This document shows positions 62,791 to 64,000 of a stretch of 64,000 bases of DNA, in pieces. The stretch comes from Lepus europaeus (Eukaryota; Chordata; Mammalia; Lagomorpha; Leporidae): the NCBI RefSeq assembly GCF_033115175.1, contig NC_084838.1:68416468-68480467 (forward strand). Reading direction: 5' to 3'. Each line of letters starts with the position of its first letter. Position 1 is the stretch's first letter. The notes beneath the pieces were generated by a model. The model was not told the DNA's origin and made no database searches. It was given only the letters and a program-made list of their open reading frames with translations. The position numbers were made by a program, and so were the translations under genes.

Positions 62791-63340
62791 ACTGGGTAGG
62801 AGAAGGCTGCCACCTCTATAGGCAGCGTGGAGGAAGAACTTTGTGCTTTTGCACACAGTTCAATATTGTGTATTGGTCCAACCTCAGGCTGCTAAAACCC
62901 AGAAAAGCACATGTTCTCTGCTCATATGTCTGGAGAGATTGTCTTTAGCCTCTGATTGTTGTTTAATCTGTGCTGATCTTGAGCTTCTTCTACCCTTAAA
63001 CAGTCTGCTTTCCTGCTGAAATAACACAGAATGAAAGAGAAATGTCAATGGTTAATAGGGAGTAGTGATGTAATTGACAGTGAAAATGTTACAGGAACAG
63101 AACTCTGCAGGGAGTGGATAACATATGGCTGCATTGAGGTGCATTTTTAAAATTTTTTTAATTTTAATTTAAAAAGGAAAATATAATGCTTGGCGTACAG
63201 ACTCCCTAGTCATCCTTGTCTCAGGTCAGAGGCTAATATTCATGGTGTTTCTTCAGAGAGGAAGGGTGGGGGTTTAGAGAGTACTGTTGGTGAGTAAGCT
63301 GGTTCCTCTTTGAAACTGTTTTTTGCTCCTCATGTTATTG
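62791..63340. other. no recognised feature
   Basis: Upstream flank of the RPL32 copy; may hold part of an older LTR element interior, not demonstrable. Confidence 0.4.
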
Positions 63341-63341
63341 G

Positions 63342-63830
63342 TGAAACAGTAGTGGAGAAGAGAGGACCTCAGTTCTTTGTCTCACATGAAAGAAGAATTT
63401 CCATGTGGACAGGGCAGAGAGAAAAGCTTTATTTACGTCAGAAACCTCTTGCCAGAATGGCTGGGAGGGGGGCTCCAAGACAGGTAGACCCACCGAAGTG
63501 TGAGGGTCTGAGTTTTTCAAACAGTTTTTGAGAGGAAGGAAAAAAACGGAGCAGCAGCTAACAAAGTTAGAAGGCAGAGACAAAACCCATCAAGAGTCAG
63601 GTTTATAATCTTGTCTGTTCTTATCTAGCTTGCTCTTGATAAGACAAAAACCATCAGAAGTGTGGAATCACCACTCCCTTGCTATTTTTATAAGATTGGA
63701 AACTCCCAAGGAGTGGGATAGGCACTTTGATTTTGTAAAGGTAACTTTTAGGGATGGCAAGAGGGACTCTTCTTTCCTCATTTTCCACCAGAACCAACCT
63801 GTTGACCCTCTCACTCACAGTTGAAAGGGA
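63342..63830 (-). mobile_element. LTR (family C)
   Basis: On -: U3 with long unique text, AATAAAGCTTTTC at about 63425-63437, then GGAAATTCTTCTTTCATGTG AGACAAAGAACTGAGG and an end CTACTGTTTCA (TG at 63342 on +). Text agrees with the partial LTR at 43110-43310. The U3 end is approximate. Confidence 0.6.
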
Positions 63831-63873
63831 AAGATCCCAAGCCAGGCTAAGTTCGTTCTCTCTCTCTCTCTCT

Positions 63874-64000
63874 CATTTAATTATTTTATTTATTTGAAAG
63901 ACAGAATTACAGAGAGAGGTAGAGCCAGAGAGAGGTCTTCCATTCTGCTGGTTCACTCTCCAAATGACTGCAATGGCCAGAGCTGAGCTGATCCAAAGCC
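63874..64000 (-). mobile_element. CSINE running off the window
   Basis: (TC)n, then TTTAATTATTTTATTTATTT tail and body to GCTGATCCAAAGCC. Head lies beyond the end. Confidence 0.93.

Noticed and set aside
1-64000. CRISPR array, operon, bacterial or phage genes
   Set aside because: The repeats are interspersed SINEs with target duplications, not regular arrays; composition and repeats are mammalian.

Overview
This is eukaryotic, repeat-dominated mammalian DNA, almost certainly European rabbit (Oryctolagus cuniculus) or a close lagomorph. Two things point there. First, about 75 copies or fragments of the lagomorph-specific tRNA-derived C-type SINE (CSINE, 'C repeat') lie in 64 kb on both strands and make up roughly a third of the sequence. 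Second, a rabbit-type L1 3' UTR with its G-rich tract lies near 36.2-36.8 kb. There is no operon, ribosome binding site or dense ORF structure. Nearly every long ORF is a reading frame through a SINE.

I see no intact protein-coding gene. Gene-derived material is limited to two processed pseudogenes: a 5'-truncated, internally deleted NOC3L copy on + (29.9-31.3 kb) and an RPL32 copy on - (62.35-62.79 kb, its 3' UTR split by a SINE). Two CpG-rich promoter-like islands stand out from the AT-rich background. The first (about 12.69-13.25 kb) has a GTCACGTGAC box, an inverted CCAAT box and a GC box. The second (about 48.36-48.83 kb) has a TCTCGCGAGA element, an NRF1 palindrome, an ETS site and two CACGTG boxes, and is flanked by divergent splice donors, as expected for two divergent first exons. 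The coding exons they might serve are not recognisable here.

The rest is a layered record of transposition. The oldest layer is MIR, L2 (23.9-25.1 kb), L1M fragments, MER5A and other hAT relics. Above it lie LTR elements: a complete solo LTR on + at 15.2-15.9 kb with a 5-bp target duplication, a complete 401-bp solo LTR on - at 17.2 kb, and further - strand LTRs near 43.1, 44.4-45.4 and 63.3-63.8 kb. At 56.46-57.27 kb is an 812-bp endogenous retrovirus copy with the structure R-U5-PBS-short interior-PPT-U3-R-poly(A), flanked by an 11-bp direct repeat. I read it as an L1-retroposed (processed) copy of a retroviral RNA. The youngest layer is a GC-rich, A-tailed CSINE subfamily with nearly perfect 12-18 bp target duplications, often inserted into older SINEs, LTRs or pseudogenes.

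Nested events give a relative chronology: SINE into LTR into SINE at 15.15-16.17 kb; two SINEs at one target site at 1.55-2.27 kb; young + SINEs inside older - SINEs at 35.1-35.8 and 39.1-39.8 kb. SINE boundaries are good to a few bases where a target duplication is given and about 10 bases otherwise. Family names come from recognition by eye, without any database search.
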